Part shown: positions 28,971 to 37,832 of the stretch, piece by piece
Position numbering within the stretch: position 1 is the first letter of the stretch
Layout: each line of letters opens with the position of its first letter
Assembly (NCBI GenBank): GCA_964455375.1
Contig: CAYVXE010000006.1
Coordinates: 1 to 64,000 of the forward strand
Direction: 5' to 3'
DNA from: CAYVXE01 sp964455375
GTDB taxonomy: Bacteria > Zhuqueibacterota > Zhuqueibacteria > Oceanimicrobiales > Oceanimicrobiaceae
DNA length: 64,000 bases
Made by a program: the position numbers and the translations under genes
Notes under the pieces: generated by a model
The model's database searches: none
What the model was told of the DNA's origin: nothing
What the model saw: the letters and a program-made list of their open reading frames with translations, nothing else

Positions 28971-30812
28971 TTAAAATAAAATCATGCCGGATTTTGCTGC
29001 CATTTCTAACGCCAGAGACCCTTTTTCAACCTGAAATGACTCGCCGGTTAGTAAGTCCTGTAAGTCTTTTTTAAAGTGAATCTGTTTAAGGCTTAAATGA
29101 ACGGTTTGTTGCCGAATCGAATTATTAAGTAAAACAATTAACCGTTCCCTGCTGCCGAACCGTTCAAATGCATAAACGTCCTGTTTATCGTCCGTTAAAA
29201 TCGATGCAAATTTTCCCGTCTGCAAAGCCGGATGCTGTTTACGAAGATGAATTAACTTTTTATAATGCGCGAACAAATTTTCGTTGAAACTATTTTCATC
29301 AACAGGCCTCGGCTTACCAAAAGGATGTGTACGTTCATCCTCATATTTCATATCTCTCCACAGCATCGGCTTGCGGCAATCAGGATCATCTGCCCCCCAC
29401 ATTCCGGCTTCATCCCCATAATAAATTGTCGGGGCGCCAAGATAAGTCATTTGGAAAATAGCGATCAATTTCTGAATCTGAATCTCATCCTTCGTAGGCT
29501 TTCTAACCGAGTACTCCGGATTTTCACGCGGGTTGTCACGATGATCATAATCATCGTCTTTATTGATGATTTGCGAACCGATTCTGTCGGTATCGTGACT
29601 GTCCAGAAGATTCATCAGAACGTAATTTGCCTGGGGACGGTAATCATTTCGTATATGATTTAAGCGACTATCAAATTCAGACGCAGAAATTTTATTTTCA
29701 TCATCTACAAAAAAATGAATTGTTTCTCTCGCCCAGCGATAATTCATGACTGCATCAAAAACATCACCTTTGAGCCACGGTTCCGCGTTGAACATCTTAT
29801 TATGCGACCAGTCTTGCCACCAAACCTCACCAACGGTATAAGCATCGGGATTGACAGTCCGTACAAATTTCCGGAAATCGCGCCAAAAGGGAAGCTTCAC
29901 CCATTCAGCTGTATCCAGGCGCCAACCGTCAATACCGTCCTCAGGATCTCCGTCACCATTGGGATCCATCCACCGCTTGACAGAGCTGAAGATATAGTCC
30001 CTTACGGCCGGAACAAAGCCATTATCATTTTCCGAGAACTCAGGTAAGTCTTTCACGCCAACCCAACCGGCGTAGTCGAATTCATCTTCAGGAGTATGTG
30101 GATTATCCCAGCTTTTAATGGCGAACCAGGATACATACTTAGATTCAAGTTGCTTTTTACGAACATCCTTAAACGCCCAGAACTCAAGCCCCACATGATT
30201 AAACACGCCATCGATGATAATCCGGATATGCCGTTCATGTGCTCTCCGGATAAGTGCAAGAAATAATGAATCCGCGGATGTCCACTTCCAGGTATCCGGA
30301 TCATCAGGGGTTTCTCCGGCAATCATTCGCTTATCTCTTACCGGGTCAGGTCCGAAATTATTGTCGATATGATGAAAGGTTGCGCTGTCGTATTTATGCA
30401 AAGAAGGCGATTCAAACAAAGGGTTGAAGTAAATTGCGGTGATGCCTAAATCTTCAAGGTAGTCCAACTTATCGATAACCCCTTGCAGGTCCCCGCCATA
30501 ACGGCGCCGCTGTACATGATAGTAGAAATCTTTATCATCCTGTTCCCACGGTTCTAATCTGTACCAATCCTGGGTCCACGTAGAAATTTGATAAGGTGAT
30601 TTCATATCCCGTGGCCAGGCGCCTTGAATATCTGCCAATTGTGGATCATTTGTACCATCACCATTGCGGAACCTTTCTGGAAAAATCTGGTACCAGACAG
30701 CATTTTTTGCCCACTCCGGAACATCATTGAACGACGTTTTATGTTCACACCCATTTAAAAAAAACCAAACGCTGCAAAGAGTGATGAAAGGAATTACATT
30801 CTTTAACGCCAT
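28971..30812 (-). CDS. GH13 neopullulanase-like alpha-amylase, lipoprotein
   Basis: A 613-residue enzyme with a signal peptide and lipobox FLNGC (C22), so membrane-anchored. The barrel starts almost at once (AVWYQIFPERFRNGD). Region I is DGVFNH (201-206), nucleophile D300 (GWRLD), acid E329 (VGEVWW), and H406-D407 (DSHD). A D/N-rich loop (DPNGDGDPEDG, near 283-293) may bind calcium. It probably cleaves maltodextrins at the cell surface or in the periplasm. Its ATG lies only 3 nt after the LacI stop, without a clear Shine-Dalgarno, so it is translationally coupled to the regulator and is the first structural gene of the operon. Confidence 0.9.
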   Translation of the reverse strand: MALKNVIPFITLCSVWFFLNGCEHKTSFNDVPEWAKNAVWYQIFPERFRNGDGTNDPQLADIQGAWPRDMKSPYQISTWTQDWYRLEPWEQDDKDFYYHVQRRRYGGDLQGVIDKLDYLEDLGITAIYFNPLFESPSLHKYDSATFHHIDNNFGPDPVRDKRMIAGETPDDPDTWKWTSADSLFLALIRRAHERHIRIIIDGVFNHVGLEFWAFKDVRKKQLESKYVSWFAIKSWDNPHTPEDEFDYAGWVGVKDLPEFSENDNGFVPAVRDYIFSSVKRWMDPNGDGDPEDGIDGWRLDTAEWVKLPFWRDFRKFVRTVNPDAYTVGEVWWQDWSHNKMFNAEPWLKGDVFDAVMNYRWARETIHFFVDDENKISASEFDSRLNHIRNDYRPQANYVLMNLLDSHDTDRIGSQIINKDDDYDHRDNPRENPEYSVRKPTKDEIQIQKLIAIFQMTYLGAPTIYYGDEAGMWGADDPDCRKPMLWRDMKYEDERTHPFGKPRPVDENSFNENLFAHYKKLIHLRKQHPALQTGKFASILTDDKQDVYAFERFGSRERLIVLLNNSIRQQTVHLSLKQIHFKKDLQDLLTGESFQVEKGSLALEMAAKSGMILF

Positions 30813-30815
30813 AAA

Positions 30816-31850
30816 TCAAACATTGGGAGAATGAATCAGCTTTTCCCCACAACTGTCCCTTACAATTAATTCTGAAATAAATCGTCTGTTAAAAATTTCC
30901 GTAGGGCCAGAGGTAATTTTCTCCATAAGCCGTTCGACCGCAATTTCCCCCATCCGTCTGATTGGCTGACGCATGGTGGTTAAGCCCACATAACCGGCGA
31001 GTTCAATATCGTCGAATCCCACTATTGCAATATCCTCCGGGATCATCAAGCCAGACTCCTTTATAGCCTCAATTGCACCAAACGCCTGAATATCACTTGA
31101 AACAAATACCGCTTGCGGCATATCCTCCCCTAACTCCAAAAACCGTTTCATGGAAATGTAACCGGCTTCTTTGTTAAAACCGTCTGCTTCTTCCTGAAAA
31201 TCACAATGCACAAAATATGATGGCCGAAATTCCAGTCCGAATTCGGCCAGAGCCTTTTTAAAACCCTGCAGGCGATATTTAGCAGGAAAACTATCCAGCT
31301 TTGCGTCGATCATACCTATCTTTCGATAACCCAAATCGATCAAATGCTTCGTCGCATAGTAGGCGCCCATAACATTGTCCACAGAGATAGAGTCCAATTT
31401 TTCATGAAACGTATCCACAAGAACGATAGGGAATTCCTGCTTGATAAATTTATCTACAAATTCGTCACTTATATTCAGCGAGGCTAAGATAAGCCCGTCG
31501 ACACGTCTTTCTTTTAACGTTCTATCTAAAAAATTTTCTTTCTTTGCAGCTTTGTCAACGCTATACAAAATGAGATCATGGTGAAACTCGGTAATTTTTT
31601 TCTGGATACCCTTTAAAAGTTCCACAAAAAAGTAACCCGTCAAAAAAGGAATAATGCAGGCAATCGTTTTGGTTTTACGGCGGGCCAGACTTTGCGCGAC
31701 AATATGCGGCTGATAATTGAGCGCTTTAATGGCAGCTAATACTTTATCCCTCGTTTTCACCGTTATTTGCGGAGAATTATTAATAACCCGGGACACAGTA
31801 CCGATACCAACTCCTGCTTTTTTGGCAACATCGTAGATCGTGACGGACAT
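30816..31850 (-). CDS. LacI-family regulator of the starch locus
   Basis: A 344-residue repressor. The N-terminal helix-turn-helix (TIYDVAKKAGVGIGTVSRVIN) and hinge helix (QPHIVAQSLARR) are textbook, followed by a periplasmic-binding-protein-like sensor domain. It should bind a sugar effector and the palindromes upstream of its own gene. It is the first gene of a tight operon (3-33 nt spacings) running through the GH13 lipoprotein, PPIase, TonB receptor, 'VVPNPY' protein and PorV-like genes, so it autoregulates together with its targets. The effector (maltose, maltodextrin or another sugar) cannot be read from sequence. Confidence 0.92.
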   Translation of the reverse strand: MSVTIYDVAKKAGVGIGTVSRVINNSPQITVKTRDKVLAAIKALNYQPHIVAQSLARRKTKTIACIIPFLTGYFFVELLKGIQKKITEFHHDLILYSVDKAAKKENFLDRTLKERRVDGLILASLNISDEFVDKFIKQEFPIVLVDTFHEKLDSISVDNVMGAYYATKHLIDLGYRKIGMIDAKLDSFPAKYRLQGFKKALAEFGLEFRPSYFVHCDFQEEADGFNKEAGYISMKRFLELGEDMPQAVFVSSDIQAFGAIEAIKESGLMIPEDIAIVGFDDIELAGYVGLTTMRQPIRRMGEIAVERLMEKITSGPTEIFNRRFISELIVRDSCGEKLIHSPNV

Positions 31851-31894
31851 AAAAACTGTTTAATTTGGTATGTGTTGTAGATGCCATTATTTTT

Positions 31895-31908
31895 TGGAAG
31901 TGCTTCCA
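31895..31908. promoter_or_regulatory. LacI-type operator, proximal copy
   Basis: TGGAAGTGCTTCCA, a palindrome with only the central pair asymmetric, as in LacI-family operators. It sits 45 nt before the LacI start codon. An identical copy lies at 31938, 43 bp away (about four helical turns), so a dimer-of-dimers or cooperative binding is possible. Only these two copies were noticed in the window. Confidence 0.75.
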
Positions 31909-31937
31909 TATATAGATAAAAAAAATGAGTGGTGGGC

Positions 31938-31951
31938 TGGAAGTGCTTCCA
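31938..31951. promoter_or_regulatory. LacI-type operator, promoter-overlapping copy
   Basis: The same 14-mer TGGAAGTGCTTCCA. It lies directly downstream of the -10 box, covering roughly +5 to +18 of the predicted transcript, where a bound repressor would block initiation or early elongation. Confidence 0.77.
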
Positions 31952-31962
31952 TGACTGGATTT

Positions 31963-31991
31963 ACAGTAACAATAATATTTATTTTTGTCAA
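31963..31991 (-). promoter_or_regulatory. Sigma70-type promoter of the LacI/starch operon
   Basis: On the minus strand, TTGACA (31986-31991), a 17-nt A/T-rich spacer and TACTGT (31963-31968). The -35 box is a perfect match and the spacing is optimal. Predicted start near 31956. The two operators lie just downstream. Confidence 0.72.
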
Positions 31992-32089
31992 GTAATTTTT
32001 TAAATTTTTTTTAAAGTTAACCTAAAAAGAAAAGATTTATTCGGATTTATGAAAGAAGAAGTCTGATCTGTGAGCGACCGAAAACTCGT

Positions 32090-32560
32090 GTTCCTGTCAT
32101 TTCGCACTGAAAGCCGCCCTTCTACTCTAACTTACGAAGAATTCATTTTTATCTTGTCATCTTGAGCGGCACGTCGTGGAGTCGAAGTCATATCGAACAA
32201 ATTGATCTCAGAAAAAGGAATAATGAAAGACAATTCGGCTTCTGGAGGGAAAATCTGTGAAAATCTTTCTGGTCCGTGAAATCCGTTTGCCCGATTTATC
32301 ATTTTTGAATTGCATATTACGAATTACGAATCGGCCTCAACGAAGGAATGTCAATTTTCTATGTTTGATTAAAAAACAGGTATATGGAAATAAGGGAATA
32401 AGGGTAAGATGGGGTTGCAGTGCTTTATCATAGCGGGCTAAAGCCAACGCGACAACCCAGCTACAAGTTTTTATAATTTTGATTCGCCGCCGACTTTTCG
32501 GGTTTGTCGGTGGGCGGTTGCCCCGGCCTGGAATGACGGTCAGAAAAAGAGTTTTCGTTC
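32090..32560. repeat. Mosaic of dispersed intergenic repeat modules
   Basis: Fills the 715-nt gap between LacI and dnaG. Recognisable modules are a CTTGAGCGGC..GTGGAG segment (near 32160), a GTGAAATCCGT segment (near 32275), an ATTACGAATTACGAATC segment (near 32320), an AATAAGGGTAAGATGGGG segment (near 32400) and a GCGGGCTAAAGCC segment (near 32432). Related copies occur near 52.0 and 57.5-58.0 kb in other orders or orientations. No gene is visible. Confidence 0.65.
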
Positions 32561-32565
32561 AATCG

Positions 32566-34362
32566 TTAACTAACTGCTGTACTAATTTGTTTTTTATAAT
32601 CCTCCAATTCCATACATTTTTTCAGCAGTTTATGTAATTCATGATCCTTTCGATGCATTGTTTTGATTTTTTCACGCAGACTGGTTATTTCCTCTTGTAC
32701 GAATTCCTTTTTGATGGTCACAATACAATCTAACGCCCATTTTTCAACGTCGATATCTCCCACCTGGGGATTGTCCACTTCCCGGACGATAAAAGATGTC
32801 AGGTCAACATCATAGCAATGGTGAATGAGTTCTTCTTCCACAGGAGGTTTGCCACCTTTAAAACGGTTGTTGAGATATCGCATTATCAAAAACATTTTTG
32901 TGGATTCAATTTCCGTCAATTTAAGATTTGCAAAAATCAACGGTGCCATGTCCCAATGATGAATTAATATTCTCACCAAATCTTCAACCGCCTTCTCCAG
33001 TATTGACCCCTTACCTACACGGCTTAAATCATTGAATTTCGCATTGATTTTAGATTCCCGGCGCGAAGCTTCACTTTTGCTTCGAATCAAAGCTTCCAAC
33101 TCCGTCCACAATACTTTTTCACCGACCTGCAATGTCTGAGAAATTTTTGATAGCAGGAGATTTCTTTGAATCCGGTCAGCCACTTTTGCCAGTGTGCCAA
33201 GCAGGGAACGGATGCCGTCACCGCGCTGCTCGAACGGTAGATCGGTTACAGCATTCAATTTGTAGTCAAAAATACTTTGTGCTTGCTCAATAGTGTTGAG
33301 CGTCTTTTCCTTCCCGGCCTCACGAACAAAGCTGTCCGGATCATGACCTTCAGGTAAGCGTACGATTCGCACATCTAAATTTTCTTCTACGAGAATGTCA
33401 GCGCCCCGCACGGTTGCTTTAAGACCGGCGGCATCGCTGTCGTACATGAGGAAAATATGTTTTGTGTAGCGCCGCACAAGTCGGGCCTGGTCTTCCGTAA
33501 GGGCCGTTCCAAGCGTCGCGGCCACGTTGGTTACGCCTCCGGCGTAGAGACTGAGAAAATCCATGTACCCTTCAACAAAAACCGCTTTTTCCTGTTTACG
33601 GATATCATCACGGGTCTGAAACAATCCGTACAAAACTTTCCCCTTTTCATAAACAGGCGTTTCAGGAGAATTTATATATTTTGGAGAATTGGGCTGATCG
33701 GTCAAAATCCGCCCGCCAAAGGCGACCACTCTTCCAGACAAATTTTTAATGGGAAAAATAATCCGGTCACGAAAGCGATCATAAAAATGGCCGCCCTCCT
33801 TGTGAAGAATCAGACCGGCTTTCAAAAGCATCTCATTGTCATTGTACGATGCTTTCGCTGCCTGAATAAATCCATCCCACGCAGGCAAGGCATACCCCAG
33901 TTGAAAGGACTCAACGATCTCTTTTGAAATTCCTCTTTTTTTTAAATAATCCCGAGCAGCTTGCCCTGCTGCTGACATCAAATTCTTAGAAAAAAAACCA
34001 GTCGCAAATTCATTGACATAATAAAGTGTTTCATTTTCTTTTGAAGCGGTCGCATCCGCTTCATCAAACTCCAAAGCAACCCCGATTTTTTGCGCCAAAT
34101 ATTTTACGGTTTCCGGAAAACTGATTCCCTCATGACGCATTAAAAAGGTAAAAACATTTCCGCCGGCTTGACATCCGAAACAATGAAAAATTTGTTTTGC
34201 CGGATTAACACTAAAAGACGGCGTTTTTTCCTGATGGAAAGGACATAAGCCAAAATAATTCTGTCCTTTCTTTTTGAGGGTCACATATCCTGAAATCAGC
34301 TCCACAATATCTGTTGCGTCGCGGATTTCTTCTATCTTATGTTCAGGGATGGAAACTGGCAA
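32566..34362 (-). CDS. dnaG: DNA primase
   Basis: Synthesises RNA primers at the replication fork with DnaB helicase. Seen in the 598 residues: N-terminal zinc finger (C40, H43, C61, C64; CPFHQEKTPSF and CFGC), the catalytic core and a TOPRIM domain with VEGYMD and YDSDAAG (about residues 255-335), then a C-terminal helicase-binding region. The start is TTG, with GGAG from the preceding gene's end about 9 nt upstream; no early in-frame ATG exists. The start lies 6 nt after the stop of the HD-GYP gene, so the two are in one operon. Length is normal. Confidence 0.94.
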   Translation of the reverse strand: MPVSIPEHKIEEIRDATDIVELISGYVTLKKKGQNYFGLCPFHQEKTPSFSVNPAKQIFHCFGCQAGGNVFTFLMRHEGISFPETVKYLAQKIGVALEFDEADATASKENETLYYVNEFATGFFSKNLMSAAGQAARDYLKKRGISKEIVESFQLGYALPAWDGFIQAAKASYNDNEMLLKAGLILHKEGGHFYDRFRDRIIFPIKNLSGRVVAFGGRILTDQPNSPKYINSPETPVYEKGKVLYGLFQTRDDIRKQEKAVFVEGYMDFLSLYAGGVTNVAATLGTALTEDQARLVRRYTKHIFLMYDSDAAGLKATVRGADILVEENLDVRIVRLPEGHDPDSFVREAGKEKTLNTIEQAQSIFDYKLNAVTDLPFEQRGDGIRSLLGTLAKVADRIQRNLLLSKISQTLQVGEKVLWTELEALIRSKSEASRRESKINAKFNDLSRVGKGSILEKAVEDLVRILIHHWDMAPLIFANLKLTEIESTKMFLIMRYLNNRFKGGKPPVEEELIHHCYDVDLTSFIVREVDNPQVGDIDVEKWALDCIVTIKKEFVQEEITSLREKIKTMHRKDHELHKLLKKCMELEDYKKQISTAVS

Positions 34363-34368
34363 AGCCTG

Positions 34369-35982
34369 TTACTCCTCTTCCTCAAAAGCTGAACGTTCAT
34401 GTATTTTTTTGCGCACAAATAAATTCACTAACTCTTTATCAAGCTTCCCGGCAGCAGCCTCTCCCTTCAGTATTTCCAGCGTATTTTGCACCGGTGTTGC
34501 CTTTTTGTACGGACGATCCGGTGAACTGATGGCATCAAAAATATCGGCAATACAAATAATTCTGGACTGCAGCGGGATATCTTCTCCCTTAAGTCCAAGC
34601 GGATAGCCACTGCCATCCAAATACTCGTGATGTGCAGCCGCGTAGGCAGGCACATTTTTGAGGTCATTTGTGAAAGGAATTTTTTTCAAAATATCGGTCG
34701 TCTGTTCCACATGTGACTGAACTTCTTCATATTCATTGGCAGTTAGGTTACCTTTAACCACAGACAGGTGTTCATATTCAAATGCGGTTAAAAACGGCTG
34801 CTGTTGCCCGGCAGCGTCTCGATAGGTTTTTTGAAAAATAACTTGCAATTTTGCTTGATCTTCCGGCTGCAAAAAACCGGGGATATTGATTTTTTTAATG
34901 AAACCAAAGTCGGTGTCTATCGCCCGCAAACCATCCTGAAGTTTTGTGTGAAGTTCCGTCAAATTAATGCGGTTTTCATTTCCCTGTAAACACTTAATTT
35001 GTTTTTGTAAAAATCCTTTCTCCAGACAACTTTTAATATAGTTAAATCTCGTTTCGATAAGGCGCATCTGATCAGTGTTGAGTTTATGCATTTTTTCCAG
35101 GACACTTTCGCGCACACCGATTTTACCGATATCATGCAGCCAGGCAGACACCCGCAATTCCTCAATTTCTTCAGGCGTGAAATGGACATCCTGCAAACGC
35201 CCGCTCGTCTCTTCATTGACCGCTTGCGCCAAAAACACACTGTAACGTGCAACCCGTCCCGAATGCCCGGCGGTGTGCGGACTTCTGGCATCGATGGCCT
35301 TTACCGAATAGCGCACCAGAGATTTAAACAAATTTCTGATCTCAGCAATCAGTTTTACATTGCGTATGGCAACCGCTGCCTGCGAGGCCAATGAGAGGAT
35401 CAGGCTTTCAAATTCAGGGTTGAAAGAAATAACATTCTTTTGTTCATCTAAGGAATTAATGAGCTGCAAAACTCCGATAATTTGCTCCGAGTGGTCCCGC
35501 ATGGGTACCACCAACATGGATTTGGAGCGGTAGTTATTCTTCCTATCAAATTGTTTGTTGATATGGAAATCCGTCGTTGCAGGTATATTGTAAACATCCT
35601 CTACGTTCAAAACTTCACCGGTGATGGCTACATGTCCGGCAATACTTTCCCCGGTCAACGGTAGATAAAAAGATTTGAAACGTTGCTTTTTGCCATCCCG
35701 AATTTCCAGAGACTCGGTTTGTGCAACCGTAAAGTTAAGCCTGTCCCCTTCGATGATGTACAAACTACCACCGTCAGCATGGGTAAAATGCCGGGCTTCC
35801 GTCACGATGAGTTCCAACAGACGGTTCAAATCACTCACGGAAGAAAGTGCAATCCCAATAGCATTTAGTTTTTCAATCTGCTCTTCCAGGGCAATTTTTC
35901 TGCGTACCAGAGTCCTTGTCTGCCTTAGCTTCGCCGCATCGAGATTACTTAAAGGATTCACGCCATTCATGGTACCTGCCAT
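34369..35982 (-). CDS. GAF/HD-GYP cyclic-di-GMP phosphodiesterase-like protein
   Basis: A 537-residue signalling protein: a coiled N-terminus, a GAF sensor (about 40-215) and an HD-GYP domain (about 222-520). The metal-binding HD is in AWLHDIGKIGV (H283-D284) and the second block reads HHEYLDGSGYP (451-461). HD-GYP domains hydrolyse c-di-GMP. Between these blocks lies an extra stretch of roughly 100 residues (about 303-410) not found in typical HD-GYP domains. The start overlaps the stop of the AAA+ ATPase gene, and dnaG follows 6 nt later. The first ATG has AGGGAG very close; an ATG four codons on is an alternative. Confidence 0.87.
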   Translation of the reverse strand: MAGTMNGVNPLSNLDAAKLRQTRTLVRRKIALEEQIEKLNAIGIALSSVSDLNRLLELIVTEARHFTHADGGSLYIIEGDRLNFTVAQTESLEIRDGKKQRFKSFYLPLTGESIAGHVAITGEVLNVEDVYNIPATTDFHINKQFDRKNNYRSKSMLVVPMRDHSEQIIGVLQLINSLDEQKNVISFNPEFESLILSLASQAAVAIRNVKLIAEIRNLFKSLVRYSVKAIDARSPHTAGHSGRVARYSVFLAQAVNEETSGRLQDVHFTPEEIEELRVSAWLHDIGKIGVRESVLEKMHKLNTDQMRLIETRFNYIKSCLEKGFLQKQIKCLQGNENRINLTELHTKLQDGLRAIDTDFGFIKKINIPGFLQPEDQAKLQVIFQKTYRDAAGQQQPFLTAFEYEHLSVVKGNLTANEYEEVQSHVEQTTDILKKIPFTNDLKNVPAYAAAHHEYLDGSGYPLGLKGEDIPLQSRIICIADIFDAISSPDRPYKKATPVQNTLEILKGEAAAGKLDKELVNLFVRKKIHERSAFEEEE

Positions 35983-37645
35983 TACTCCCTGTCAAAATAT
36001 TCGTCAATATCGGTGGAATCGTCCCGGCTGAAGGAACGAAACATAGAGTCAAGCATATCTTTATAGGAGGTCGTCTTTTCAATACTGTCTTTACTCAACA
36101 TGGAATTCTGATGCAGACCGTCAAGAACAAATTCCATGGCGGCGCCAAGTTCTCCCGCCGGACAATCCGTAGCCAGTTTCATTTTCGTACGAACGAGATT
36201 CTCCAATCCACTCACCCGCTTCATCTCTTTGACATAATCCGCGGTGGCCATGTCATCGGAAACATCCAACGATTGATTACTTTTAAACCAGCCGACCACA
36301 TCGTCAAAACACTTATCCCCGTGTTTCATCGCGATCAGGGGATCCGAAAAATATTTCTTAAAGGTGCTCTTCACTGCTTTGCCGATGAGGGCCTTGCTGA
36401 CATTCATCTCTCCTTCCTGCTCACCTTCATAAACGAGTTCTATCTTACCCGTAATGGAAGGTAAGACGGCGTACAGATCACATATTCGAGGAATAATTTC
36501 TTTCTCACTTTTCATGATCGAGCGGCGCTCTGCATTGCTCAGAAGATTTTCCAGACTGGTGACCGTCATACGAACACTGACACCGGATTTCTGATCCACA
36601 AACTCACTCTGTCTGGCTTCAACCGCTATTTGCTCGATAATTTCCCGGAAAAAATGCGGGATATCGGTTTTTATATCCCCCTGGCGATTTTCCCACGCCT
36701 CCTGTGAGGTTATTCTTATTCCGTCTTCGATGTTGCGCGGATAGTGCGTCATAATTTGGGAACCGATGCGATCTTTCAACGGCGTGATGATACTGCCGCG
36801 ATTGGTGTAATCTTCCGGATTTGCGGTGTACACAATAACCACATCTAACGGAATGCGCACCGGGAAGCCGCGGATTTGAATATCTTTCTCCTGCATGATA
36901 TTAAACAATCCAACCTGAATTCTCGGCTGTAAATCCGGCAATTCATTAATGGCAAAAATGCCGCGGTTTGAGCGCGGAATGATGCCAAAATGAATGACGC
37001 CTTCATGCGCGTAATGCAGTCGATGCGCCGCAGCTTTAATGGGATCGATATCGCCGATAAGATCCGAAATGGTCACATCAGGCGTAGCCAACTTTTCTCC
37101 GTACCGTTCATCTCTGTGCAGCCATTCAATTTCCACGTCATCACCATATTCTGCCACCAGGTCAACGCTTGCTTTACTCACCGGGTGATAAGGATTGTCA
37201 TTGATTTCACCGCCTTTTATGACCGGGATGAATTCATCCAACAAAGTTGGCAGCGAGCGGATTAGCTTGGTTTTCGCCTGTCCGCGCAAACCGAGCAGAA
37301 TCAAATCATGATGCGATAGGACAGCATTGCATAAGGCGGGGATGACAGTATCTTCATAGCCAATAATGCCGGGGAACAATTTTTCCTTGTTTCTTAATTT
37401 ATGAATCAGGTTCCGCCGCATTTCTTCCTTTACGGAAACAACTTCGTAACCCGATGCTTTGAGTTCACCAATGGTTNNNNNNNNNNNNNNNNNNNNNNNN
37501 NNNNNNNNNNNNNNNNNNNNNNNNNNNNNNNNNNNNNNNNNNNNNNNNNNNNNNNNNNNNNNNNNNNNNNNNNNNNTTCTTCCTTTACGGAAACAACTTC
37601 GTAACCCGATGCTTTGAGTTCACCAATGGTTCTGGCTCTTTTCAT
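35982..37645 (-). CDS. AAA+ ATPase, MoxR/Mg-chelatase-subunit-I-like (gap artefact inside)
   Basis: Chaperone-type ATPase usually paired with a VWA protein. Walker A-like LLGLRGQAKTK and a Walker B-like segment IFAINELPDL are visible, then NPEDYTNRGSIITPLKDRIGSQ. The window shows a 479-residue frame starting at 37421, a 100-N gap, and a separate 23-residue start at 37645. The 55 bp on both sides of the gap are identical; collapsing the 155-bp duplicate plus Ns joins the two in frame as one 502-residue protein (1509 nt, 503 codons), beginning MKRARTIGELKAS with AAGG upstream of the ATG. The downstream gene overlaps at the stop. The target of the ATPase is unknown. Confidence 0.88.
37477..37576. 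other. Assembly gap (100 N) flanked by identical 55-mers
   Basis: The 55 bases at 37422-37476 recur exactly at 37577-37631. This is the signature of two contigs overlapping by one k-mer (k=55) that were scaffolded with a fixed gap instead of merged. Probably no sequence is missing. Confidence 0.93.
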
Positions 37646-37832
37646 AGCTACCTTTATAGAAATAATGTCTCATAAAATGCAAAAGTACATTCGAACACAG
37701 ATTACTCCTATTTCAAGTGTCTAAACCATCTCGACCAGTGGATATGATTCCAAGGCACTTCTTATTTAATTTTTTTATCCGTGTTCCATTGATTTGTGGT
37801 CTTCAGAAATCATCTTCTCATTGAAAACAGGA

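Noticed and set aside
35916..36464. 182-residue plus-strand open frame
   Set aside because: Complement of the AAA+ ATPase and HD-GYP start; no coding signs of its own.
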